Counted from the stretch's first letter, positions 12,560-24,037 are shown. The stretch: DNA of 64,000 bases from Bryoerythrophyllum caledonicum (GCA_963971425.1 OZ020524.1:4559773-4623772); one strand, 5' to 3'. Notes: generated by a model not told the origin, from the letters alone. Numbers and translations are program-made.

Positions 12560-14065
12560 ATATCAAACTAACACCCCACCCAAATTTAACCCAGCATATA
12601 GCTACTATACTGATGGCTCCTTCAAACCGCCAGAACAAATTAGCCCGGGATCTTGGCGTAGAGAAAAAGCCGGTTATGGAATATACAACGCTACGAAAGA
12701 AATCAAACTAGCCAAAAGACTACATGGACTGGAAAATATCCTTAGAGCAGAACTAATGGCCATCTATAAAACACTAGAAATCGTCTCAACAAAATATAAC
12801 AATGAACCGGTGCACATATTTACAGATTGCATTAACGCACTATATTTACTAAACACCCAAATAGCACATCCTACCCTCCATAATAGTCACCCCGACCAAA
12901 TGATACTAGAATCAATGGTCCAAATGATACTAAAACGAGGACAAATCGCAACCCTCCACAAAGTCCGAGCCCACGCTAATATAGATGGCAACGAACAAGC
13001 GGATAAACTTGCAAAAGAAGGAAGAGAAAAATCACATAAAAATGCCAAAGATCCACATGAACACGCCCACGCCACCCCTTACTATTTCCAAAAAGAAGAT
13101 TGGCCCCCCAAAGAAGACACCCCCGATAAAGGCCCGGTTAGATTCCTGAGTAAATACCTCAAAAAACAAGACCTTCATAACAATCTTGACACAATCACAG
13201 ACAACTTTCCTAACATAGAAAAGTGGATTAACAACAATGACATAGACAATGAACTCTCTACAAATTTTTGGAAAAACCCCATCATCACCAATTCACAAAT
13301 AACATGCCTTATCAAATTCCGTACTGGTCAATACATGGGAAACGCCCGTAAAGAACTCTTCTTTGGAATAGAAAGATTTCCATCCATAACATGCCCCATA
13401 TGCCCCTCAACGGATCCCGACACATGGCTACACGTTCTACTCAAATGCCAAAACCACCACATACACTCCCTAATTGTTAAAAGACATAACAAAGCAGTAT
13501 GGGAAGTCCGAAAATTAATCACCTCTTACAATAAATCAAGATGTTTTATACTAATGAACGCCGGCACTTTTAATAACAATTCACAAGAAAATACGGTCCC
13601 CCCCTGGCTACTCCCATGCTCATGTATGACCCAAAGATGTCATTGCAACACTAGGCTCAAATCGGACATCCTTTGTGTGAAAGGTTTACCATATAATGAC
13701 CCACCTCCCGACAACATCAACCAAGACTACACCATTCAATTCATTGAATTCACATATTGTAACGATAGATTTTCCCCGGAAACAATCCAAAATAAAATAG
13801 ATAAATACCAACCCCTTATTGACGACATCAGCGCCCTCGGATGGAATGTCGACCCCCTTATTGTAATCACATCCGGCACTCGTGCCACCACCTTATCCCA
13901 TCTATGAAAACTCTAGAAGACACCTTCAAGATTCCCACTGAAACAATTAAAACCTCCTTTAAAAACATTAACACCATCACTATCCAATATGCCATGTCCA
14001 TTCTTCTACATAAACGCAAAATCGAAAACAACCAAGCCCTCCCCGATACACAAGACCCCCCTTAA
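12560..14065 (+). pseudogene. LINE ORF2: RNase H, Cys/His knuckle, C-terminal nuclease-like region
   Basis: RNase H removes the RNA strand. Catalytic residues are visible in SYYTDGSFK (D), LRAELMAIY (E), HIFTDCINAL (D) and NIDGNEQADKLAK (D). Downstream, CPICPSTDPDTWLHVLLKC with following HH is a Cys/His knuckle typical of LINE C-termini. Further on come CSCMTQRCHCNTRLKSDILC and IQFIEFTYCND, a D...E pattern compatible with a PD-(D/E)XK fold. The frame breaks at about 13890 (one base missing in the CTTATCCC stretch compared with the truncated copy, which has CTTCATCCC) and continues as 13904-14065 to a TAA. Confidence 0.8.
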
Positions 14066-14388
14066 TTCTTCCCCCTTGATTTATCATGACTAGCTGGTTT
14101 TGAGGTTTTGACTACTTTCTTGATTTATGGTTGGTTCGACCAAAACTACTTCAGAGACTGGCGTTCTTCTTCTTTATGGTTCGTTGGCTAGTTGCTTGGT
14201 GTGTGCTTTGTTGGTTGGCTGGTTGGTTTGTGGTTCCTTGGCTACTTGTTACATAGTGTCTACCCTCGAGAGAGGGAAGTAGTTCCAGCTTACTAATTCC
14301 TTGTTCTATGGACATGGTCTTAGTAGTGGAACGAACAGACACTTTACTCACGCCGGCCTTCTTTGGGGACCGGCGTTGTTCTTCTTCT
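14066..14388 (+). other. LINE 3' UTR with TTC tail
   Basis: About 320 bp after the ORF2 stop. The last 170 bp (from TTACATAGTGTCTACCC) are shared with the truncated copy at 21919-22058. The end is GTTGTTCTTCTTCTTC, so the element ends in a short TTC repeat, not poly(A). A second GGCGTTCTTCTTCTTT at 14158-14176 may be an older end or an internal duplicate. Confidence 0.75.
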
Positions 14389-14400
14389 TCGGAGTGCAGG
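14389..14400 (+). repeat. Right target-site duplication of the LINE
   Basis: TCGGAGTGCAGG, identical to 1801-1812. The next base (14401) continues the MULE reading frame. Confidence 0.9.
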
Positions 14401-14842
14401 ACGCGGCCATTGTACGGTACGCCGGAACTCTACGGGGTACCATTGCTGTGGAAGGAATTCTTGCTGGCCTAGAACCTCCTAAGGCGGGTGGAGTGCCCGG
14501 CGCAACACAGACCCAAGGTAAAAATGCCAGAGACATTGACACATCGAATCTTCAAAAACAATTGGCGGATATCACGTCCACTTGGGCTGATCTCCAGACT
14601 TTGCGATTCAGAACGTAGACTTGCGGGGACATTTGTTGGCTGGCCTCAATGAATTCAAGGGCAAGGTCTCAAGCTTGAAGGCGAGAGCTGATGTTGGCAT
14701 CCTACATCCAGCATCTCAACCGTCGTTTCACTTAAATGAGGGGAGTAACACCAAAAGGCGATTCAAAGCATGTAGTGAATTAGGTAGGCATAAGTCTGGA
14801 TCATCCATGAGGCCAGGTAGACGGCGAACAGGTAGCTCATAG
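14401..14842 (+). pseudogene. MULE transposase, 3' part after the LINE
   Basis: The frame from VGVQ resumes as DAAIVRYAGTLRGTIAV, the usual sequence after the SWIM finger in MULE proteins. It runs through a Gln/Ala-rich helix (LQKQLADITSTWADL) and then shifts by one base near 14602 in an ACTTTGCG stretch. The second frame (DLRGHLLAGLNEFKGKVSSL) runs to TAG at 14840-14842 with a basic tail (GRRRTGSS). The LINE insertion therefore came into an exon and split one protein; the frameshift is a separate lesion. Confidence 0.8.
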
Positions 14843-15759
14843 GAGGTTCTCAATTTTGCCATAACTATATAGTAGTTCTGGCATTTCCTGCCCAGTTTTT
14901 TGGATTTCTACTGCTCCATATATACCTTCTGTACGTTGTTTTATTATGTCTATGGAAGTTTGATGTTCGTTAAACTAATGTCGTTTTGGACTAAACTCTG
15001 AAATGGAATCACCCCTCCCCATCCTTTTTTCAATTTCAATTTAATTTTGTGAAGGATAGCTCCAATATTTCAATAATTACATTTTATATAATAACTAAGC
15101 ACCATGAAAATATCTCCATCACTCTCCCTCTCTTCCATATTCTCCCTCTCACTCTATTCCTTATTCAGCTTTTCTTTTAAGACAATTTGATGTCCTTTTT
15201 CTTCTCCGTTTCATGTTTGTTTTATTTGAAAATATTATCTTATTTAATTCATGTTTAAATTCTGAATTCTTTTTCTGGATTATTGGTTTTTTTAATTTTT
15301 AAGAACGTTTTATAAATTTACATAAATGTGTAAACATTTGATTCCTTCTTTCCTTCATTCTGGTATTAGTTGTCTCTTGCGATTTCCCTCCTCCTTTTAT
15401 CATTTAGTCCAACATTAATGCTTTACATGTTCCTAAGTGGGACCAGAGAGTTTAGGCCAGGTTTAAGGCAAATGTTCCCGGCCTTCCATCCAACCATAGG
15501 CCGTCCATCATATATAAAATGCATTGAGAGATTAATACTACTCATTGTAAAAAGTTCATGTCTTAACAACGGTGTGGGAAAAAATTAAAACCGTAAATAC
15601 ATAGCGATAATATAACGTAGAGTAAGTCCCGTTTACGTACTCTGAACGGGAATCATAAGTACACCCGCACTAGAACACACGTACCTCCCAAAACAAAAAC
15701 ATGAACCTCCATACTTACTAAGCCTAATAAAAATAAAAATGGACGAACTATCCAGACTT
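14843..15759. other. AT-rich stretch, no gene seen
   Basis: Low-GC DNA after the MULE C-terminus. It may include the right end of the MULE, but no inverted match to the start of the window was found. A short stem (CCCGTT/AACGGG) lies at about 15628-15650. No open frame here has protein-like composition. Confidence 0.5.
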
Positions 15760-18700
15760 CTAGGCAGCCTGATATGTCGTCACAACGACATGGCCTTCTC
15801 CATCAATGGAGACATCGTCCAGAACCGTGGCTAGGCCAACCGTGGAGGTCACCTGCAGAGGAACTGCGGGAGGGACTACAAGTGGCAGCGCGGGAGGGCC
15901 TGCAACTGCTAGGACAACTGTAGAGTACGCAGCAACGGAGGTCACTTCGGAGAGGCATGCTGCCGGGGTCAGAGTGGGAAGATCTGATGTGCCCACGGCA
16001 GTATTGGGCATGCCCGCCACCAATGTCACTCCGGAGGGTAACTGTGCTTCCTCCGCACGCTCAAAACTTGCAGCCAAAATGTCTTTGGCTACGACCAAGG
16101 CCTCCGCGAACGAGTCATTGGCCGCCTCGAATGAGCTGGGTAGCTGAGCTTCCATGGAGCGAGTGAATTCCGCCTGGTCACCATCTACAATGATTTTGTC
16201 CAACTTCGCACGGCAAGCTGCAACACTAGCCACCATCAAATCTCTTGACACAAGCTACAGCCGCTCCTGGATACCTGCAGGCCACACACCCATAGCCTCT
16301 ACAGAACCTAGAGTATAGCCCAAAGAAATATTCTCACGCAAGAGGAGAACATGCTCAAACCTAGGACTCTCCAATGGCAACACAATCGACCCATCCTTGA
16401 CCCACAACTTGCGAAGCTCATCAGCCATGTTCGCGTGCAAGATGTCACAGCACCCGAACACAAACGTTGCCCGCAGCCTGTGAACATATTCACTGCGGAG
16501 CTCGAAGCTGATGTCTCGCATCTCCAACGCATCTCGAAAAGCGCGGAAATCTGGTCCGGTGGTATCCATGTCGGGAAAATAAATCTTCCCCATGCGGACG
16601 AGTTCACGCATGGCTGTGAACACCTGAGACACTAGTCCATCCACACTTCCATCTGCCGGAAATCCACGCACAGGATACGTCATGGGCAGCCTACAGCCTC
16701 TAACATTGCACAAATGCAACTTTAGGGCGCGTGCAAATGGTGGCGGTGTGACATCCAGCTTGCCGTCCCGCTCCTCCTCTAACATCCATGATGCTAACAC
16801 ATCAAACTCCACGTCAAAATGCGAAAAGGGACGCTCTATGACGGGTGGAATCGGTAGCATACTAAAAACAAGAAAAAGTGGAGACCATGCCCACTAAGAA
16901 CTCTCCAAGTCGATGGCCACGCGATGATCATAGGTGCCGATGGAATGAGAAATATATGCACTTCTCCCTTCCGTGGTCTCTGCAACCTTCGAATGCCAAT
17001 GTCGGAGGCGGTCTTCGTAGGTAAACACCTCATCGTGGTGGAGGTAGAACTTCTCGATCTCCTCCTCCATCAAGGCCTCTGTCTGCCGCATGAAAACATC
17101 TTTACAAGCATCGATGGCATCCAGGTCACGGGTAGAAATCGCGTCCTGCAAAATCCAAATTGGACACATGCACCGTTATCATTCACAATTGTTATGTGTT
17201 AGATAAAAGTGGAAATAGACGTGGCCAACAACTTACAAGAAGTTGTAAATCGCAGTGGACTGCTCTCCAAGCGCCGAAAAGTAACTTTGGCAATCGTCCA
17301 TCCCCGTGCATTGCCCGCAGCGTGGATACGGGCCTCTCCAATTCGTTTAACTCCTCCAATGGAATGACACCACCTGTCAACTTCACAAGCAAATATAATC
17401 CAGGAGCCGTTGGAAGGGCATCCGACTCCAAATCTGGATTAACATCCAGAGATTTGAGCTTGGCCTCTCCTATGATCTTTGCGCGCTTCCGGGCCCTCGA
17501 ATCGCTTGCCCGCCAATCTGGAACTTCGCACTGAAAGCCATCTTCGGTCTGGCCAGAGTGGGGACTGTCCGGGGCAGGTCCTCCAAGGTCTGGACTGTAC
17601 TGCGCTAGGCTCTCCGGCACAGGCCCGACATATTTTGGACTGCTTGGCGGGGGGGTGTCCTCCGGAACGCGACGTGTCTGAAGAGGGTCAGTGGCCCTAA
17701 ACTGAAGTAGAAGTGGAGCACTGGCTAGATCACTGGGAGAACCGTGTGCAGGAGCTTCGGCATGATCGCTGGAATGGGGAGGATGAGCTCCCCCGGGTCG
17801 GGTTGTGGCTTCCGGAGGCACGTACTAGGGTGGCATGTGTCGGAGATTCCGCTTAGACGTTGAGGGTGTGGCTGTGGCCGCCGCAGGAGCACGCTGCCGC
17901 TTGGCAGCCCTTGGTGGAGTTCGATGCTGACCAGCTTCACCGCGGCTGTCTCCCTTCCGCTTGAGTCCTCTCCCTTTTGGCTGTGAACTCTGCCCTGCAC
18001 TCCGAGACGCAGCCATGAGATCCGCAACCGACATACCGGCCATGGCTACATTCGAGAAAGTGGAGTGAATCCCCGGTCTCCATTTCCGGTTTGGCCCATT
18101 GTCCTCCCCAGAGCTAAGGACCTCTATTGGATTTGAAAGTGGTGGAGGGGCCAGGCTAGTACCTGTGCCCTTCGTCCACTTCGCTGTCTTGCTTGTCATC
18201 ACAAACGGAATGGGAATATAATACTTCTCGAAAACATCACGGGCCTCCCTGTTGCCGTCGACCCCAAGCAAAGGATAGATCTTCAAGTCGCCTTCTTGCT
18301 CGTAATCAAACTCCTTGCAGAGCCGCTCCTGGCGGTGATATCCGAGTGCCGACTTGTCGATGAAATCCTGGCCACAGCACCGGCAAAAGAAAGGGACCTT
18401 TCCACGCGCACTGGAGCCTCTCTCCCGTGGTTTCTCGCGCCTCCAGAGGGTGTTGATCTCTACCATCAGCAACTCGTATTCGGAGATGGTAAATGCGCTA
18501 CGGTTTGGAATGCAGCGTATCCATTGGCTCTGGCATGCTATAACCCCCTCTTCACCAAATTTGCCCTCGACCGTAAGCTACACATGGGACCCCTCTATTA
18601 GAACAGGGCAGGCCAGAATATGTGCAAACATTTAATGAAAGGCAGGACTACACGTACCTGGGGAACAATGCCAGGTTTGCAGTGTTTGATATAGTCCCGC

Positions 18701-18980
18701 CAATAAGCACTTAGTGAGGCCTCATCCAATATTGTGGCCCTGGCCTTGAGCACCTCTACAACATCCTCAATTCGTAGATTCCGTAGGTCTGGGACACCCG
18801 GGTCTCTCACCTAAGTCCAAGCCATAATCAAGTATGCGTAAGGCAGGCCAGCACAATAGAAACATGGAAGAAGTTGGTCTAAGTAGATCTTGGCCTATGT
18901 ATGAATTGATTAAATGAAACATGCAATACACGAGTAATGTGGCCACAGACTCTCACCAACCGTTCAATCACAGTAGCCAT
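15760..18980 (-). pseudogene. Four-exon gene of unknown function with three in-frame TAGs
   Basis: Exons on the minus strand: 18957-18980 (MATVIERL), 18658-18810, 17237-18577 and 15760-17145. All introns are GT-AG, phase 0, with good signals (GTACGTG, GTAAGT, TTTTGCAG), giving 968 codons. Exon 3 has a Cys/His finger-like motif (FFCRCCGQDF...GYHRQERLC), then a Pro/Ser-rich and basic stretch (AAKRQRAPAAA) like a nuclear signal. Exon 4 has helical blocks (EEEIEKFYLHHDEVFTYED) and an Ala/Thr/Val-rich end. TAG codons at 17825-17827, 16894-16896 and 16255-16257 interrupt an otherwise continuous frame. I do not recognise the family; its setting among TEs makes a transposon-linked protein possible. 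A short host gene with later decay is equally possible. Confidence 0.6.
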
Positions 18981-19723
18981 GATGGTAAAGGTTGGCAATA
19001 CTCTTCAAAAGCCAGACTGAATTCCTAAAACCCTAAATTGTACACCCTACCTATGAATTAACTCTAAAATACCCTGGCCTACTCTAAACCCTGAACTAAT
19101 TTAACATGAGTAATGTTACTGTGGCCGTGGGAGGTGCATCTTGGCCTGCGTCATCTGGTGTGGCATGGTGATGGTGGAGCAACCAACTGTTGAGATGCCG
19201 GTGATGCAAAAACTAGCCTGCTGCTACTAAGGGCACAGGAGGTTTGACAACACTTATCAATCACAGTAAAGGTTGAAAAAAAAAAATCAAACATGGAAAA
19301 GGTCAGATGGGAGAAATATAAGAGACTAAAAGGAAAAATCACTAAATTCTGACATGGAGAGAGAACAGATGCTTACCTGAAACACGCCTAACCCTCAATG
19401 GAAACTAGAAGCCAGTGCTCGCAATTGGCTTGCAAATTAGGGCTCTTGCGACCCTAACCTCCACCTTAACCGTGTCCAATAATCCACCTAAATACGAAAC
19501 CGTAACACAACAGGCCTTCCTGTAAGCTAATTGCGCAACCCAAAAAAACCATATCTACTCTAAAACAACCACAGTCCACGCGCCCAGCAACTCTCCACAT
19601 TGCATGCACCGCCTAAATGCCCAACCTAAACAAACACATCCACGGCCAACAATCCAAAGACAACAAAAAATAAAAACCATGACAGTAAGAAACTAAGGCA
19701 CGAAAAAAACTTGAAACCCTGGA
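18981..19723. other. Upstream region of the unknown gene, no gene seen
   Basis: Probably holds the promoter and 5' UTR of the minus-strand gene. CTAAACCCT and CCCTAAATT-like words occur at about 19018-19100, similar to telo-box elements found in plant promoters. No protein-like frame was found. Confidence 0.4.
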
Positions 19724-20340
19724 ATGGCTCCCTTTATGCCCTTCTCGCGCTCTACCTCGCCTTGGCACTACACGCGATTGGCGCTCCACCCTCAACCTCT
19801 GCCCGTGGTCCTTGTCGCCCTGGTCGCCCTCTCCCTCGCCCAGCTCGGGCTCTCTGGAACCCAGCTTGCGCCTAGCTCACGCTCCCTGGAACCCAGCTCG
19901 CGTCCAGCTCGCGCCCAGAGGTCGGTCTCCCGCGCCGAGCTCGCACCCAGCTCGCACTCTCCCGCGCCAAACTCGCGCTCTACTCGCTCTCCCGCACCTG
20001 CTCAAACCCAAATCGCGCTCCTCTCAAACCCTGCTCGCGCTCCCTTCAAACCTTGGTTGCGCTCCCTGCTCGCGTTATGCTCGCGCCCTACTCACGCTCT
20101 CTAGTCGCAGTGTTTGGTCGCGTTCTACTAGCTCTCTCCTGCTCTGCTCGTGTTGTGCTCGCCCTCTCGTCGCGCCCTGTTGGCGGTCTCACGCGCCCTC
20201 CTCGCAGTCACCTTAAACTCTCTCGTGGTTTGCCGCGCCCTGCTCGCAGTCACCCTAAACCCTCTCGCGGTCTACCGCGCCCTAACCCTCACCAAAACTC
20301 ACCAAAACTCACCAAAACTCACACACCCAAACCCTATCCC
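19724..20340. repeat. GC-rich degenerate CTCGCGC repeat
   Basis: Tens of variants of GCTCGCGCCC/CTCGCGCTC with irregular 12-25 bp spacing fill 19740-20280, followed by four tandem copies of ACCAAAACTC at 20288-20320. Open frames here give Arg/Ser/Pro/Leu-rich peptides in all frames, so I read it as a repeat and not a gene. Confidence 0.6.
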
Positions 20341-21493
20341 TCACCCAAAACTCACACAACCATCGCAGATTGCAGAACACCCCAACAACATTCTCCCTGG
20401 CCTACAAGAGCATGGTGCAAACTCCAAACCCTCATCAATGTCAAGGGCGGCTATGGCAGGAGCGGCAAGGTGTCAAGATCCTCCTCCGGCTGCTACATTA
20501 TTGCCGATCAGGGTTGACGACGCGCGGGCTGCCCGGTGAAGGGAAGAACGTGTTGGGGGAAGAAAGGAAGGGTCTGGGCAGGGACGGCCGGGCTCATGCA
20601 CGGGCGGGAAGAAGACCGGGCTGGGTTGGCTAAGTCCGAGAAGGAAGATTGTGCTGAAGGCAACCACCCTGACGAAGCTGCGGCTTGGGCCAACGCTCGT
20701 CGGGGTGAATTAGACAGATCCAAAGACCATAGCCAAATAACACTAGGCACAGATCATGACAGAGCTATGCCGGCGTAGAAAGACGAGCCTAGAATCTATT
20801 TTGAGAAAATGGAAAGCAACAAGAATAATGGAAAGAAGAGCGGTAGCAAAAACCAACCGCAGTGGATGTAGTTGCATCAACGTCCATCGTCATTCATCCA
20901 ATCATTAGGAAAATCCACGTGGATGGGAATGATTTTGTTTTTATATTCAATTTATATTAAAAAAATGTTTGTGGGTATTATATCATTTCCATGCAAAAAT
21001 TATTTCGTTTGCATATTGTAAGACTTGTTCTATTGTTATCATATAAAATTTGAATCACCAATTTTTGATGCAAGCTTTAAACAGATAATATCTCAAATCC
21101 ATATAAAATTTGATTGATATCAACACTATGTACAATTTAAAATTACTATTAAACTTCAAAATGTCACAAAAAGAAATTTATTGGCATGGTCTACTCTCCA
21201 CCCATCCTCAGGTCAATTGAGCTCTCATGATCTATGGACCACTTTGCACGAGCGGGACAATTGATATTGGGGTGTTTTCCTAAGGACAACACTCGAATTC
21301 AAACTTGTCACCTATGTGGTCACTTAGTGAGTTCTTCATTTACAAGTTCAAGGAGTTAGCAACTCGGACGTCACTATGTTGCTGGACTTCGCCTTCCTGT
21401 GTGCTTGAATGCTTTTTGGAAGCAATTAAATGATTGACTTGTATTGTTTGTTTGCAAAAGTAATTGACTATGATTGTTGAAATCACCATGTTG
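20341..21493. other. Noncoding stretch, no gene seen
   Basis: 20400-20800 is GC-rich with no supported gene; 20880-21180 is AT-rich. Nothing with recognisable coding content. Confidence 0.4.
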
Positions 21494-21504
21494 TGTGCAA
21501 AACC

Positions 21505-22058
21505 TTTTAAAAAGTACCAACCTCTTATCAATGACATTGCAGCCCACGGATGGAAAGTGGAGCCCCTTATTGTCATCGCTGCCGGAGCTAAAGCTACCAC
21601 CTTCATCCCATCTATGAAAAGTCTCGAAAAAACATTCGATATCTCCATCAATCAAATCAAAAAGACATTCACAAAAATCAACACAATTGCTATCCAACAT
21701 GCAATGTCCATTCTCCTTCACAAACGGAAAATTGAATATAACCAAACTCTCCCCGAACTTAATGATACCACCTAAATAAATGATATTAAAAAAAAAAACG
21801 CCTCCCAAAACACACACCTAACCTTCCGCATGTCATCTCGTCATAACATGCCTTGTGACTCTGATTTGGTCCTAGGACCGTGGTGATTGGTTACTCGTTA
21901 CTGGCCACGTATTTTTGGTTACATAGTGTCTACCCTTGAGAGAGGGGAGTAGTTCCATACTACTAAATCTATGTCTAGTGGACATTGGTTTAGTGGTGGA
22001 ACGAACAAACACTTTATTCACTACGGCCCCGTCACCAAGGACCGGAGTTCTTCTTCTT
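21505..22058 (+). mobile_element. 5'-truncated copy of the same LINE
   Basis: Starts at codons matching 13805 of the long LINE (KYQPLIND vs KYQPLIDD) and runs to the same 3' end with the TTC tail (GAGTTCTTCTTCTTT). An imperfect target duplication, TGTGCAAAACC (21494-21504) and TGTGCCAAAACC (22059-22070), flanks it. It encodes the last about 90 residues of ORF2 in one frame (PLIVIAAGAKATTFIPSM...), so it preserves the reading frame that the long copy has lost through a one-base deletion. Confidence 0.85.
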
Positions 22059-23025
22059 TGTGCCAAAACCATACCATGCACAATTGAAGTGATTTGACAA
22101 CTTTCAATTTCAAATGTCATAGCTCAGCCATGTCAAATCATGTCAACCCGGCTCAGCCTTAAACATTTCAAAAGAACTCTGGATCCCTTTCACCAAATTT
22201 TCAAAGTCTAGTTTCACACCAAAAGCTCTGGCTTGTGGAACCAAAAAAATAAACGCTAATAAAAAAATAAAGTTTGAATCAATGCACATAAAATTTCTTT
22301 GACAAATATACATAGTATTAATATGTAGTTGATACATAAATGAAAAATATTGATACAAGGAGAAAGAAAAATCTGTTAAAGATGGAAAATACATTATGAC
22401 GTACAACATTTACATTCAAGTGTAATACATGTAAGCATCGTACACATTGAATATTCATCATTATTGTAATTTTTCATATATCAAATTCTCAGTACACACA
22501 AAATATTAAATTTAACCTATATGGAAACTATATACATTTAGGATAAGTACTATACTCTATTTTAGGTTAATATCACTACAATACAATAACATTTCCATCT
22601 AACAATTATATATTTTTTTGCTATATCACTTCCATACAAACTTTATATCGAAAAATATTGCACACATTTTTCACATCCTATTTGTATACCGTATGTTCTT
22701 CATATAAAGTTGTACATGTATGAAATACTATACAACATTTTGTGTTTCAAATATCATTCTTCAATAATTACAATATGACAATTTTGTGATATAAAAACTA
22801 CATGAAGCTTGTCATAGGTCATCTTCATCCAACTTTTACATAAAAAATTAGTACACATGGATTTGATATCGCACTTTCACGGTATGAAATCAAATGATAT
22901 TGAAACGATTTTGGTTTGTCACCTTGTACGTAAATACTATATTCAAGTCGTATAAAATTCACTTTGTATACAGTATATATGGTTTCTTTTATTGAAACAA
23001 TGGGCTTGGGTTTTCCTTCTTTCTC

Positions 23026-23151
23026 CTCTTCTTCTTCTTCTTCTTCTTCTTCTTCTTCTTCTTCTTCTTCTTCTTCTTCTTCTTCTTCTTCTTCTTCTTC
23101 TTCTTCTTCTTCTTCTTCTTCTTCTTCTTCTTCTTCTTCTTCTTCTTCTTT
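23026..23151 (+). repeat. (TTC)n microsatellite, about 41 units
   Basis: Near-perfect CTT/TTC repeat of about 126 bp. Poly-Ser, poly-Leu and poly-Glu frames through it are not genes. Its motif is the same as the LINE 3' tail, so it may have grown from a LINE insertion; no LINE body is visible beside it. Confidence 0.95.
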
Positions 23152-23721
23152 TTGTTTTGTTTTTTGTGGCTTTAAGTTAAACAAAGTAGGAAATAAGAGA
23201 TTAATAATAGATCATTTGGTTGACATGAGATAAAGACACTTTTTGTACTAGAAAGATAAGTGGTATGTCTTAATCATATTTGTGTACGATTTATTAAAAT
23301 CTACACTTAAGATCCTACATCTATCCAAAATAACACAATTATAAGTCTTACCCTCCCTCCTTTACTTAATTTAGGGAGGACATACAATGGGATAATAGGT
23401 GATAGATAAAATAATATTTGGTTAGTGGTAAAAACAAGCCTTGGTGCTTGCACCTTGACTAAATCCACTAAATACTTGTCAAAACACACACATACCACTC
23501 ACTAAATTAGTGGATGCATATATGTGATCATGTTGACATGAAATAGGGCAATAAGTTTTCCTTCTTTCCTTTGAATAAGAAATTGACCTCATGAAGGTTG
23601 TTGGACATTTATTCAAGGTAGTTCACCAACATAAGCATGATCTCGAGATTAGATTCACTAATATCGCAAATCAAATAAAATCAGAACTAAGTGGTGGTTA
23701 AGTCATTGATGGACCATAACT

Positions 23722-24037
23722 AAGGTAGAACCACCTATTGGCGGGCGCCCCCCATAAGCGTACATGCTAGATTCTTGCTCCAATGAAGATTTGATCACCC
23801 TATAATTATCCATAATGTACTCCATGCGTACATGCAGTAGGGTGTCCGATTATAGGTTAACCTATATTGGTCATTTCTAAAATTTGTAGTTATTATTGTA
23901 AGTGCTTATAAATATCGTAAAATTAGGGAAACTTCGTCTTTTCTTCTTGTTAATCACTGAAAAATAGTAAGCCACTCATTCCACCTCTCCAAGTATAGTG
24001 AATTCCTTAAGTACACGAAAATAGGTGGTTCTACCTT
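23722..24037. repeat. Inverted-repeat unit of 316 bp, MITE-like
   Basis: AAGGTAGAACCACCTATT at 23722-23739 recurs as its perfect 18-bp reverse complement at 24020-24037. The 280-bp interior has no coding content. A clear target duplication was not found, so a non-autonomous DNA element is only a possibility. Confidence 0.5.

Larger units (their letters stand above)
1813..14388 (+). mobile_element. Very long non-LTR retrotransposon (LINE), full-length but decayed
   Basis: A LINE of about 12.58 kb, bounded by a 12-bp target duplication and inserted in the MULE gene on the same strand. Its order is a 2.7-kb leader, ORF1, a Thr/Asn-rich leader, a 2A-like site, AP-type endonuclease, RT, a linker domain, RNase H, a Cys/His knuckle, a possible second nuclease, and a 3' UTR ending in TTC repeats. 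The plus strand is strongly A/C-rich with few G and T, unlike the flanks. The copy is inactive: in-frame stops lie at 4829, 7844 and 8936, three stops lie at 6928-6969, and frame breaks are seen near 7365, 10645, 11850, 12535 and 13890. A second, truncated copy lies at 21505-22058. RNase H plus APE suggests the I group or a Dualen-like element; the clade is inference. Confidence 0.9.

Noticed and set aside
15760-18980. Programmed TAG readthrough or a changed genetic code
   Set aside because: Other genes here (NLR, Tc1, hAT) use normal stops, and CAG-to-TAG decay explains the data more simply.
19724-20540. Arg/Pro/Ser/Leu-rich frames of 126-154 codons
   Set aside because: They overlap each other in several frames and follow a GC-rich degenerate repeat; no domain or splice logic.
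22825-23233. Long poly-Glu, poly-Ser and poly-Leu open frames
   Set aside because: They are just the six frames of a (TTC)n microsatellite.
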